A model generated the notes under the pieces. That model was given only the letters and a program-made list of their open reading frames with translations. It was not told the DNA's origin and ran no database searches. Of a stretch of 64,000 nt of DNA, positions 36,372-46,663 are shown piece by piece. Source of the DNA: Arthonia radiata (Eukaryota > Ascomycota > Arthoniomycetes > Arthoniales > Arthoniaceae). The translations under genes were made by a program, and so were the position numbers. The DNA lies in assembly GCA_002989075.1 (NCBI GenBank), contig PSQN01000011.1, positions 372,001-436,000 of the forward strand, in the 5' to 3' direction. Position 1 is the stretch's first letter, and every line of letters begins with the position of its first letter.

Positions 36372-37566
36372 TGTGATATTGTTTCAAAGACGTCGAGGAA
36401 ACTAGGCGAGCTGGGTTGTGACGAGTCGGGGGAAGGGTTGAGCCGAGGAATCGTTCGCGGCGACGACGATTAGAAGGGTGGACGGAGAAGATTGACAGAA
36501 GACTGTAGTTAGAGACAAAGTTTGGACGGTGGACTTGACAACAGAGTTGATGTCGTTCGTGACGGAATCGAGTTGGAGTTGTGGAAGACTTGAGAGTAAG
36601 TCTTGAAGATATGGATCTCAGAAAAGTTGTCAAAAGGAGCAGCGCCTGGCGATCGATGTCATGAGCCCGAGAGATGCAGGCGGAGGTGCCATCTTCTTGG
36701 CATGCGCGTCGAAATTACAACGCTAGTCCAAAACAAGGAACAGAGGTGGCGGATACGAGGTAGGTGAAGTGTTTGCTCAAGCGTGACGCGGCTCTGAGCT
36801 ATCCTCTGAAGCGAACCTGGACTTAGCTTGCTCATGAATACACCGGCCGGACTATGTAGTACTTGTCAGTGTGGGTATATACTTGGGTTGACTTCGCTCT
36901 ATAAAGATGTCAACTGTATTTATATAATCGACAAAGGAGGGAGAGAAAGAGGGATATGAGGGAAACAATGGGGAAAGAGAGAAATATGGAGAGACCTGTG
37001 GCCTTTTCAATATTCTCGACGAGGTTGTGCGTGGACGAGGTTGAGACATCCCTGTCTTGCTGCAAACGCATGCGGCTCGTATCCATGGATGAGCATTTCC
37101 AGATCTCGGGTGGCTACAGCAGCGTGGTCATCGACATGTCTCACTCCGGAAGAATGTGGCGCTCACAGCGCAGGCGAAACTTTCTCACTCTGCTCCGTGG
37201 GCAGCGTGTGCGCCGTGAGCTGCAACGGGTCCTTTGCAGTGAGTTGAAAATTCGCCGACCTATTATGCACTGTGTGAGCATAGAAAGCCAGCAGGACAGT
37301 AGCCTCTGACGCTGACAAGGAGCTAACGCTAAAAGCATGAAGATTAGTGACAAATGCGAAGGCTTCGCAGAAGGTTAGGGGGGGAGGGGCAAGGATCAAC
37401 ACAATCTGAAGGCTCATGATTTCAATTGGGTATACAAACAGACAAGAATCAGAGCACGCGCACTGTCCAAGCCACAGAGAACAGAACACGCCTAAAGCGC
37501 TGCACCGACGCTTCCGGGCGGCCATGGTCACCTTCACTGGCTCTACTTTCAGCCGGCTACGCTTTG
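36372..37566. other. Intergenic region upstream of DUF7587-like paralogue B
   Basis: About 1.2 kb. It should hold the promoter of paralogue B and the 3' end of the next minus-strand gene. The small open frames here have no family resemblance, and I see no RNA gene or repeat. Confidence 0.6.
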
Positions 37567-38683
37567 TCATGGAGTCCATCGCCTGGCCCCTGGTAGGCGC
37601 TGCCGCCCGTATATCTCTGGCGATCGTAAGTAGAGCGCACAGATCCGAGTCGCTGTGTCGCGACGAGAGATGCCCTGCAACTGCGCGCGGTTAGAGACGG
37701 CGAGTGTGGGATTGTTGCGCTCCCAATCGGAGACGTTGGCCCGGTCATCGCCATTCTTGGTGTAGCGATTGAGTAGGTAGTCGAAATGGTCAAATGGAAT
37801 GTCCTGTAGGCCAAGAAACAGGATGTGGCAGTTCGTCGAGATAACGTGGCTGATATTCGCGACGAGATCGCGAAACTTTGGATGATTGAACCAGGTGAGC
37901 ATCTGAGGCTCGGGTGTATGGCCGGGGTGCCACCAGTTGCCCTTGTAGTTGACGGTCAAACAAGTAACGTGCTTGAAAATGTGCTGAAGAGACCATATGG
38001 AGTGGTCTCGAACAATGTAGGACCTCCAAAAAGCTGTGTAGGAGTCTGCATCCGCATGGAAATCTACGTGATCGACGAGGTGCACTAATTTCTGGTCTGC
38101 GAGACTGTAATAAAAGACACAGGCGTCCGACGGGTGGTGGAACGAGAAGCGGTTTTCGGCGTAAAGAACGACTCCGGCCTCCTCGTGAATTTGTTTGCAT
38201 GTGGCTAACAAGGCTGGGGCGAGGCCATGTTGGAAGCCGTAAGTCGGCCAATGAAACCTCGGGTTGTTGTTCGATGAGTTGCTGAGCACAATGTCAGCTC
38301 ATGCATGGTATGTTGTGTCCGAAGTGACGAGTATCTGCGACAGCACCCAAGAGCTTTTCAGGGTTTTTGCGGCGCTTGCGCGGTGAAGGGCACGCTCCAT
38401 TGCTTTCAGACTCACCTGGTCAGCACAAGCTGGCTACAAAGGGGTCAGCATCACAAATTGAGGAAAAGACACGGAAAGTGTTGGCTTACTAGATTTGCTT
38501 GCGGATCTCGAAGGGCAACTTGAGGAAACCCTGGCGCTGGAGGACCACTTTGCCGTACAGATGCGAATCGAAAAATTCGATGTCTGGAACACTTGACTCT
38601 ACCTGGACCGGAATCTTCGGGTCTGGAGATTCGGTCGTGGCGGTCTCCTCGTTCAATGTTACTACTGAAGTGGACTCACTCAT
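37567..38683 (-). CDS. LP-EIR family protein (DUF7730/F-box-like), with 18-nt micro-exon
   Basis: The three exons are 38683-38490, 38433-38416 (only 18 nt) and 38281-37567, giving 308 residues. The micro-exon is needed: joining TA|C CAG CTT GTG CTG ACC AG|C yields FLKLPFEIRKQIYQLVLTS, the signature start of a large ascomycete family (LPxEIRxxIYxxvL...LLxTCKQIHEEA...LYxxNxFxF). Here the second part reads ALLATCKQIHEEAGVVLYAE and NRFSFHHP. Such proteins resemble F-box or 2EXR/DUF7730 domain proteins and are presumed to mediate protein-protein contacts; the substrate is unknown. Residues 1-45 are acidic and likely disordered. The last 40 residues have no known motif, so the true C-terminus could differ through a further intron. 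It is divergent from SAP18 across a 720-bp spacer. Confidence 0.8.
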
Positions 38684-39403
38684 GATGGGAAGGAGCGACT
38701 TAAACTGGCAGAAGCAGGTAAGAGGTGAGGATTGAAGGCAAGTCGGCGTTGATGAGAATGGCGCCGGATCCCCGTGACTAGCTCACTAGCACACTAGCAC
38801 ACTAGTCTCCGTCGGCCCCAAGGTGCGTCATTCTCAGGTCCCGATGCCGGGCTCATTGCCTTGACATTCACACTCACCCACGCCGGAGTGCTTTTTCTAC
38901 AATTGACCCGCTCTTCACGACTGCCGTCAATAGTAAACAGACGTTCGTATCAATCCCCACCATGTATCGCTGCGACGTACGAGGTCGGTGAACGGAACGT
39001 ACGGCGGGGTCGGCAACACCCTCCAGGGCAATGGACGGATGTGGCATAGCTCGACCCATTGGTGTTCCGAGTCCACGTCTTGGACCTCTCTTGAACGCGC
39101 CCTGACTTGATGATGGACATCTCCAGCGACCTTTTGCGCGTAGACTGTATCAATCTGGATCAGCAACTCTTGAGATCTGTGTTGTTTCTCTGACATTCAT
39201 TTCATCACCTACAATCCCTTTGTTCTTCCAATCTGCGCTCATCTTCACCCATCTTTAGCTCCTCCCATCGCACTCATGCTCTATTCTTATTCATTGATGT
39301 GATTGACGCTTCGATACCTCAGCGGCTTTACACAGCCTAGCAGTAGCACAGAATACTCAACCTCCGTGTCGGCGCTCTTTACCCGCGCTTCCCTCACTCC
39401 GAC
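38684..39403. promoter_or_regulatory. Divergent promoter region between the LP-EIR gene and SAP18
   Basis: The 720 bp serve two divergent genes, so both promoters must lie here. A short direct repeat of CACTAGCACA-like units occurs at about 38,779-38,807. CT-rich runs occur just upstream of SAP18 (39,230-39,290), as is common in fungal promoters. I cannot place a core promoter. Confidence 0.5.
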
Positions 39404-40219
39404 ATGTCTTCCACGACAACGAGACTCGACCGTCAATCTACCACGCCCTTCCTTCTCAGACTTTTCTACAAAGTACACAACTTTCACGCGTATGTCAGTC
39501 CTCCATCATCGTATCAACACCTCTCACAGCGCTGAGTCCGTACGGAAATGAGCTGACCAGATCCTGCCAACAGCATCGATGATTTCACTCCCAACCGACA
39601 ACCTTCGCAATATCTACAGATCTACACATGGCCAAATGCATCATTAATGGAATTGACAAGTCTGCTCACCTCCACATTACCGGACCTTTTCGAGTCCACC
39701 CCGGCGGGTCACCGCATCGTCTTCCGACTCGTCTTCCCGGACATGCGCACACCACCTCGGACGCCAGACGCGCCTGGAAGATACACATCAAAAGACATGG
39801 GCAGCGTCGTGGTTGGATCACGCGTAGCTGCGCAAAACGGCGCAACAAATGGCGAGGTGAGAAATGAAATCGAAGACGACTCGGATCAAACCCTTCAAGA
39901 TTTCAAATTCGTGGTCGGAGACTGGATCGGCTGTGTGATAATCCCGCCGTTGGCGAATGGCGAAGTTGCGCCGGCCCCGCCGTCAGTAGGTCCGCCTCGA
40001 GGTGGTTATGGTGGACCACCTCCGCGAAGCTTTGGTGGCGGTCGAGGACCAAGAGAAAACGGCTTCTATGATCGGGGAGGGCGGGGCGGAAGCTTCAATG
40101 GTCCCACTCGCGATAACACAGTGCCAGCGGGTGAGTGGAGGCGCGGGGAGCGCGTGCCTGAGGGCCCGAGTTTCCGGGGCGGCGGCGGCGGCTATGGACG
40201 AGGGCGTGGGCGTTGGTGA
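39404..40219 (+). CDS. SAP18: SAP18 family protein (Sin3-associated / ASAP complex) with Gly-Arg tail
   Basis: The two exons are 39404-39489 and 39574-40219, intron 39490-39573 (GTATGT...CAACAG), giving 243 residues. The SAP18 ubiquitin-like fold fills residues 1-140: TTPFLLRLFYKVHNFHAIDD, FTPNRQPSQYLQIYTWPNAS, LMELTSLLTS, RIVFRLVFPDM and a final FKFVVGDWIGCVIIPP. Sap18 links Sin3/HDAC repression and the exon-junction-associated ASAP/PSAP complexes in animals and plants. After the domain comes a Gly/Arg/Pro-rich tail (about 165-243) with RGG and GGYG units ending GYGRGRGRW, which human SAP18 (about 150 residues) lacks. Such tails usually bind RNA or are arginine-methylated, so an RNA-linked role is inferred. 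Confidence 0.93.
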
Positions 40220-40797
40220 CAATATCCCATCACGCGCACTCTTATCAACGAGCTCACTCACATGTCGTACAACACGAAGTGTGGTGGCCGTGTTAAGAAA
40301 ATGCACATTGATAGATTTGTGCTACTGGCAGAATCACCGCCCGATAGACGACAGTACCAACACTTAACGAAAACTCGGCATCTATGTGTAAGTAGAAAGC
40401 TATATTCGTATTGATACCCATATTAGATAAAAGAAGGCATCTGTTGGAGCACTGAGCATTTTCGTCTCGTTTGGGTCCCCAGGTCCACTCAACGAGCTCC
40501 TGGAAGCGCTACGCACATCCCATAAGCCATTATGCATTCAGTCATCCCTTTTGTGCTCCTATGAGCCGTCTTGTACAGAGAACCATGCTTATGAGACTCT
40601 GAGGTCCCTTCAAGCAGATTACAAAATGATGGGCGTCACCCTCAATCTTAGAGAAATGTAAGATGGCTGAAGTGGGACACACCTCACTTCTCCAAATTAG
40701 CTTCGTCCAGTGTGCATCCCGTCGCCAACATCGACCGCGTCCATCTACTCGTCCTTTTTCTTCCTTCTCCCAGTTCACCCTCGCAACGTCAGCAATC
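40220..40797. other. Intergenic region between SAP18 and the SRA-domain gene
   Basis: About 580 bp, tandem (+,+) arrangement. It is terminator of one gene and promoter of the next. Nothing else is seen. Confidence 0.6.
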
Positions 40798-43255
40798 ATG
40801 TCGACGAATCCAATCACTGCGAAGAGTAAGTCAACCCTTTTCTATTGTCGGCGTCGTCCGCCACACCTTGTCGTTACACGGTGGAGCGCAGTCGCACGTT
40901 CCTTAAGAATTGCTGCGCTTGTCCACAGCAGCTTTCTCCCCTCTTCTCAATCAAGAACACGCAGAAGCCTCTGCCTGTCGTTGTCGACCCCGACACGACA
41001 GGGCAGTAGCGAACGATCAGAGCCTCAGCAACCTGCAAGGGTTGCCGGTGTCTGCTCAACGCCTCGTCATCTCGTCGTCGCCGCTTGGGCGTCACTACGG
41101 TGATGATCAACGCTATTTCGATGACTGGCTGTCGCTGTTGGTGATCGTCAAAGGCGTCCATGGAGAAGTTCAGCATTGCCCTGCCCTCTCTAGTGTCTGC
41201 TCCGCACTCCTTTACTTCATCACCGCTGCTTGAGTGGCTTTGTGGTGATGTGCATGCCTATTCCGTGGGCTGGCTGCTGCTGTCATGCATTGGCACTGGA
41301 CGTCCATGATGTGCAGCGCTCTCCATCCCTTTGCAGTGTCAGCACAAGCATTCGAGTCCGACAGCGCCACCATTTTGGTGTCAGCAAACACTCTTTCGAG
41401 AGCTGCTGCGCTGCTGGCATCAAGACCAGGCTTTGTCACCGCTAAAGAGCGTCATCGTCAGAGAGACTGCGGTGCTCCACGTTGCTTGTTATACCCGGCG
41501 TAGCGCAATCACCTTGTTTGATGGTGGTCATCTTCACATTGACCTTACTCTCAAGCAACGAAGCTGACTCAGAGTTCTTTCTAGAGACCGAATGCTTGCG
41601 CAAGCGCGTCATCGTCCGCAGCGCCTTCCTGGCGCACTCCGCTCCCAAGGAAGGCACGACCAAGCCGAAGCTCAGCTTCGCTCGCGCCTGCCGCGAGCTC
41701 AAGAACCTGCATCATGTCCAGCTTTACGCGGAGCACTCGACCTTCCTACTCATCTCTGATCTCGAGATTCTCGAACTCTCTCAGAAACTCTCGATCGCAG
41801 CCATGCCAGACCGCAAGTACCAGCTGAACCTCATCGAGAATGAGCTGCGTGTTCGTGCCGCTCGCATCAGAGATGATCTGATCCCTGGGTGAGCTGTCCC
41901 TCTCACTGTCATAGCTGCTCCTCACTGACGACGTTCTCTAGCCGCCACCTCGATGACGAAACCTCCATCGACAATCTCATAGAACTCTTCAAGCGCCTCG
42001 CAGCCGTCAGACTCGACAAAAGCATACTCCGAACCAGCCGAATCCATCTAGCTGTCCTCGAGATACAAGATCATGCAGCAAAATGGCCACAGGAGCTTCT
42101 TAAAGAGACGCAGACACTGGTACAGAAATGGACGATTGAGTACGGTGACGTGAAGAACATCGGCGTGGAGCTCTACGGGCCTGGTGGGCGTCTCTACGGT
42201 GTTGCAAAGCCTGAGGATACAGCCTGGCACTCTCTTGCGAATAAATGGGAGAGTGATCGTAGTGTGACGGTCAGCCCAGAAGTAGCGCATTCAACTGGCA
42301 ACTTAGGCTTCAATGCAGGAGCGTGAGTGGTGCCTCTGTGCCCTTCCAAATTCCGCTCTTTGCGCTGACGCCGGCAGATGGTGGATCCACACAGCCTTCG
42401 CCTACCATGACGGCATCATATCCAGCGCTGATCCCAAGGGTGGCCTCTCATTTGATAGCGAAGGCTGCTATGCTCTGGTTCTTACCGAGCTCGACACTGT
42501 CATCGAGCATAATAGCTCTAGCTTCACGTACACTATTCGCCACAATGAGCCTGGCTGGCCGCGTCTGCTGAACACCTTTCTGCCGGACAAGCAGCCAATC
42601 CGCGTGCTGAGAGCCGCTACACTGAAGAGCATCCTCAAGCCTGCGTATGGGGTGCGATACGATGGTTTGTAAGTTCAAGCCTCCGGCGCTGCACAAACTT
42701 CAACCTTTCCATAACCCTTGACCTACTACGCGCATGCTCCGCTTTTTGAGAGCTGGCCCATATGCTGACCCATGTTTGAAATCAGGTACAAAATCATCCA
42801 CTGGTCTCACAAGCTCGTCGAAGGGACCTACATACAGATGGTGACCTTGCTGCGCGACGGCGACCCGCCCCAGCCGTCCGTGCGCACTGTCCTCAAATCT
42901 CCCAAGGCTGCCGACGTGGATGACGCGCTGGAGTTTGCAGAGCTCCGCAAGGCAGTTCTGGGCGCGCAGTCCGCTCGCCGCTCGCCCGCCTCGGTCGGGT
43001 AAGTCATCACCTTTTCAAGCATCGCAGCATACTAACGAGCATGCCAGCACCAGCTCCGACGACTCCTCCCCGGCCCTTAGGAGGAGTCCGGGCGCGCTCA
43101 ACCTGCGCGAGCGTGCCCGCGAGGCGGCGGCGCCTGCGGTGAGTGGGGACGAGGAGGCGATGGTGGAGATGCGGGGGTTTGAGTTTCCGGCTGGGGGTGA
43201 TGGCCTGGCCGTGGCGAGGAAGATGCCCGGCTTGTGGAGTGGGGAGCGGTTGTAG
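40798..43255 (+). CDS. Divergent SRA-YDG domain protein
   Basis: The six exons are 40798-40825, 41573-41888, 41942-42322, 42378-42668, 42786-42998 and 43048-43255, giving 478 residues in one frame. Residues 10-150 are helical with no known match. From about 150 to 385 the order of motifs fits the SRA (YDG) fold: GVELYGPGG, GAWWIHTAFAYHDGI, GCYALVLTELD, SFTYTIRHNEP, PIRVLRAATLK and YGVRYDGLYKIIHWS, the last giving the family its name. SRA domains read methylated cytosine (UHRF1, SUVH). The SGGYEDD-type segment that lines the flipped-base pocket in UHRF1 is replaced by LTELDTVIE, so 5mC recognition is doubtful. The C-terminus is disordered and Ser/Ala/Arg-rich. The first coding exon (9 codons) and its 747-bp intron are tentative; exons 2-6 are solid. 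Confidence 0.72.
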
Positions 43256-44248
43256 AGCGTGGGGTGGGGATGTGGCGGGGTGAGAGAACCTGTAATGTGG
43301 TGGTGCGAGTAAGAATAAGTATGTATTAACAAAATGCATGCCCGCCTGTGGGCTGGATGATATTGTGTCTTTTTGTTAGCATTTCCCATGTTGTAAATGT
43401 GGTGTTTTGCGTGGTTGTTTGCTTGCGCCATCTTCCATGCTTGCAATAACCTAACGTTTTACTGTTTGATTCATGCTGCTTCGATATGCTACTGCACAGC
43501 AAATCAGCAGGATACAAGGGTTCTAGAAGTACCTGTCATTCCATGTAATCCGCTGGCGTACGCCTCTATACCTTATTCTCAGGACCTTGGGCTCAAATCG
43601 TACACGCTGTTACTCCAATCAATGATCTCTGATACGCCGTAGCAAAACAGCAGGTTATGTATACTCCAGACAAGTTTCAAAATGTATCTGACGCGCCGGC
43701 GTCATCTTACATATCTAGTTTCGGGGCCTCATGCAGATATCGTCTACGCTGCTCCCTAATGCTCATGATTCTTCTGATCCTGCTACTGTCGAGCAAAAGG
43801 CATGGTTTATCTACCGACAGATACGCGGCAAGCGATGTGTAATACGACGGTGTCTGGGAGTAATTATTGCTTTGAGGTATTTATGTTGACGTTGTATATG
43901 CTGCTGCTTTTCTGTGCTCGTTCTTGTGCCGTCGCTAGTCTCGAGCAAAGGAGCGGGTGAAGTTTACTCAGCATGCGCTGAAAATATGTGTGATACGCCG
44001 ACGTCAAGCAGTACGTGTGGCTCTCAAGTGCTCGTGGTGGTATCGTGCACGCTGTTCTTTTCGCGAAGGATGATTATCAAGCTTGTGGTTTTTTTGTGCA
44101 AAGGGCATGGTATGTTTTCTCTTTAATCCGTTCAAAAATTCAATTCGTACGCGCTGATGTTCATATCTACTTCTACAACTGACACGCTGGCCTTTCTCAT
44201 TTGGAAAGTTCAGCTACACTACGAAGGGCAAAAAGACAAAAAGAAATG
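43256..44248. other. Gene-free interval
   Basis: About 1 kb between the SRA gene and the tRNA pair. There is no credible reading frame on either strand. Phrases such as GATACGCCG and GCAAA(A/G)GGCATGGT recur loosely but not as a clear repeat. Confidence 0.55.
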
Positions 44249-44395
44249 TGGCTCCCAGGGGACTTGAACCCCTATCTTCTCGTGCGTGCTGTGCCATACA
44301 CCCTCCCAGAGGCGAATCCCAAGGCACGTGGCCAAGGCACCCTGGTCTGGTGTTAACGGTCCAACCGAGATGTGCTACCATTGCACCACGGAGCC
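44249..44395 (-). tRNA. tRNA-Pro(TGG) with an intron of about 76 nt
   Basis: Read on the minus strand: acceptor GGCTCCG with 3' GGGAGCC plus discriminator A; D arm GTGC-AATGGTA-GCAC; anticodon stem TCTCG/CGAGA; loop G-T-TGG-A-(intron)-A; T arm AGGGG-TTCAAGT-CCCCT. The A box (TGGTGCAATGG) and B box (GGTTCAAGTCC) fit RNA polymerase III consensus. The intron sits after position 37, the canonical place, but at about 76 nt is long for a fungus. The acceptor has one G-G mismatch at pair 7-66. The 5' end is only 3 nt from the 3' end of the upstream tRNA. Isotype rests on the TGG triplet and the TCTCG stem typical of proline tRNAs. Confidence 0.7.
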
Positions 44396-44398
44396 GAA

Positions 44399-44544
44399 CG
44401 GTCGTGCGAGGAGTCGAACCTCGGTCTCTCGATCGTCTTGCCGTTGGGCCTCAGCGGGGGGAGCCCCCACCACCGGCCGGCAGTGGGTCCCGCTTCGGTC
44501 GCGGTCCTTCAAATCGAACGTGCTAACCACTGCACCACACGACC
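44399..44544 (-). tRNA. tRNA gene with a GC-rich intron of about 73 nt; isotype uncertain
   Basis: A perfect 7-bp acceptor (GGTCGTG/CACGACC, discriminator G), a D arm GTGC-AGTGGTTA-GCAC, a T arm CGAGG-TTCGACT-CCTCG, an A box (TGGTGCAGTGG) and a B box (GGTTCGACTCC) mark a tRNA gene. The anticodon arm is interrupted by a G/C-rich insert. The flanks TTCGATTTGAAG and ATCGAG can pair as TTCGA/TCGAG (triplet TGA) or TCGAT/ATCGA (triplet GAA), and the general look recalls glutamine (TTG), so I leave the isotype open. It lies upstream of, and probably in one transcript with, the tRNA-Pro gene. Confidence 0.65.
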
Positions 44545-46663
44545 TGTGCTTGGAGGTTGTCAAAAGCATATTACATATATAAGCTTATGGTCTTTCATTC
44601 AGGGGTTGGCCTAAGCGACGCCGGTCGGTGACGATATGTCGCATGGTGGGGCTTGCTTGTGGTCGCGGTCGTGGTGATCAGGTTGAAGATGGTGGGGATA
44701 CGTTTGCTTGGCTATGCTTCGCTTCTGGGCTTCTTGTCTCTTGCGCATTCTAGTGTTGCTTTGCCGTGGCGACGCGACTTCATCTCAACTTACCTGTTCA
44801 TCTACCATTCGTTCATCCGGTCTGTTTCGCGCGTTTGCCAAGCCCTCCTGTTCTTCTTGGGCTGCGTCAACACGCATTGTTCCGCAACACTTGTCCCAAG
44901 TCATCTTGCCGCGTCATTGATTACTCTTCCCTCAGCTTATTTTCTAGCTACTTTTTCCATCTTAAATGCCTTTATGTGTTCTCATCTCGTCGCCACCTTC
45001 ACGCAAAACAATTGGAATATTTTTCATCTTAACGAACACAATTACCACAACCACCGTGGAAATCTATACCTTAGCGCCTGTCGCCATTCGCAATACTCAA
45101 TGGCCCGGCTTCCTCCTAATGGATATACGCTTGTGTACGCAAGCATTGACGCCCACGAGACCTCTGCACCTCAGCCTAAGCGCCTCGACTTGGCTTCAGT
45201 CCATCTCGTCAGGCTATTCCTGCGAGACCCCGCTCTCTCATGCATTGGTTGACCATGCCCATCCTCTCCATCATGCCTACGTGCCGATATACTGCGACTG
45301 CGGCGCACAAGCCGCGACAGAAACAAGAAGCACCCCATCGCAGGCTCACACAGCTCACCAGCTACGGCAGATCAAGCCAAACGTCAACATGCTGCATTGA
45401 AATTTTTCCATGAGAACCGAACAGTTACAGGCGCTCAGGCAACGGAATCGTACCTACAGGGAATATGCTCACGCGCTCGCGTGAGCTGATTGAAGAATGC
45501 AAGAGCTGCGAAGCCTCAAACAAAGAGAAGGATACACCGTCCAGCCTGAAGACATACTGAGGAAGGGGACGACCCCTGCGGTCTCGGCCAGTGCTGTGCG
45601 CAAGATTGCAAGAGGCGCGGGCGGCCATATACAGTCATGCAAGAGAGGCACAAGGACCTGCGTCGAATACCAACCAAGCATCTGAAGCGCAGCGCCCGAC
45701 TCAATCAAGATTGACCAGGTTCATTGATGAAGCAAGGCTGCGGGTGATCAGGACGCTGCAGCCCATGAAGCACACGACACCGTGCAGAAAAGAGACACGC
45801 AGACGTGCTCTTAGGCGTCTATGATCTGGCCACCACGCTCGACACTGCTGATTAGGACGGCAAAGCGGACCGTCCTCGCTGCGCGCCTGGAGATACACGA
45901 TGTCCAGTTCCAATCTCGAACGAAGCTACGCAGCTGCGGGCGCGACCTCTGCAAGAGTTCTGTCAAGATTGCCGGCGTCTGCACGAGCGGTGGTGATAAA
46001 CAGGGCGTTGAAGGTGAATTCTGTCCACGAGACACCATGACCGAGCGCTCTTCTCGAGACAGAGGTTGGCGCGTCGCTCGCCTACAGGCGCCGATACGAG
46101 GTCTAAAGACAACTTCCTGGATACAAACAGCAGGCGTATCGTCCTAGGCCACGGATGTTATCGACTTGCCAGTAGGATACCAGACTCGAGGTGCTGCTGG
46201 CATCGTTGACGCCTTCGCTTCGACCTCGAAAAGTTCGCGGAGCTGTAACGCACCGTCACGGTTGCCATCCGCATGGGATGGACGGCTTTGTCTCGGCGCA
46301 CTTCGCTTCTCTTCAGTCCGTCACCCTTGTGCGCCGCGGTGTCTTCGTGGTCGTACGGCGACGGTTGAGGAAAGGGTAGCGTGGTGGTGAAGCGGCAATC
46401 TGAAGGGAATGCGGAAGCCTCGTGAGTTGTTATTCAGTCATTAGGTAGACGTGCTACAAATGGTGAGGATTCGATGAGGAACAGCGTCACTAGGTCATGC
46501 AGCGCTTACGAGGACGATGCGCTGTGTGAGCAAGGTCCGGCCCTCTGGGTCCTCATGCAAGGACGCGAGAGTGCCAAGACTGCCAGATCGCTTCTAGTCT
46601 CAAAGCGGTTACTCTATCCCGTCAAGCTCACTAGCTTGAGATGCTAGCGCATATCCATGTAGG
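44545..46663. other. 2.1-kb interval without a supported gene; possible decayed coding DNA
   Basis: Several modest open frames exist on the plus strand (44,653-45,252, 45,591-45,824, 45,821-46,147) with fragments that look protein-like, such as a Ser/Ala/Arg-rich helix around 45,595-45,780. I could not join them with good splice signals or match them to a family. A frame starting at 44,692 begins with a signal-peptide-like run (MVGIRLLGYASLLGFLSLA) but then loses coding character. It may hold a fast-evolving gene or a relic. Confidence 0.35.

Noticed and set aside
43600-44130. Loose repetition of GATACGCCG and GCAAAGGGCATGGT-like phrases
   Set aside because: Copies are short, unevenly spaced and not alignable beyond a dozen bases.
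44248-44614. Plus-strand frames of 80-98 codons
   Set aside because: They are read through the antisense of two tRNA genes.
44653-45252. 199-codon frame with signal-like start
   Set aside because: The hydrophobic start is followed by sequence with no coding bias or family resemblance. Kept only as a note in the interval description.
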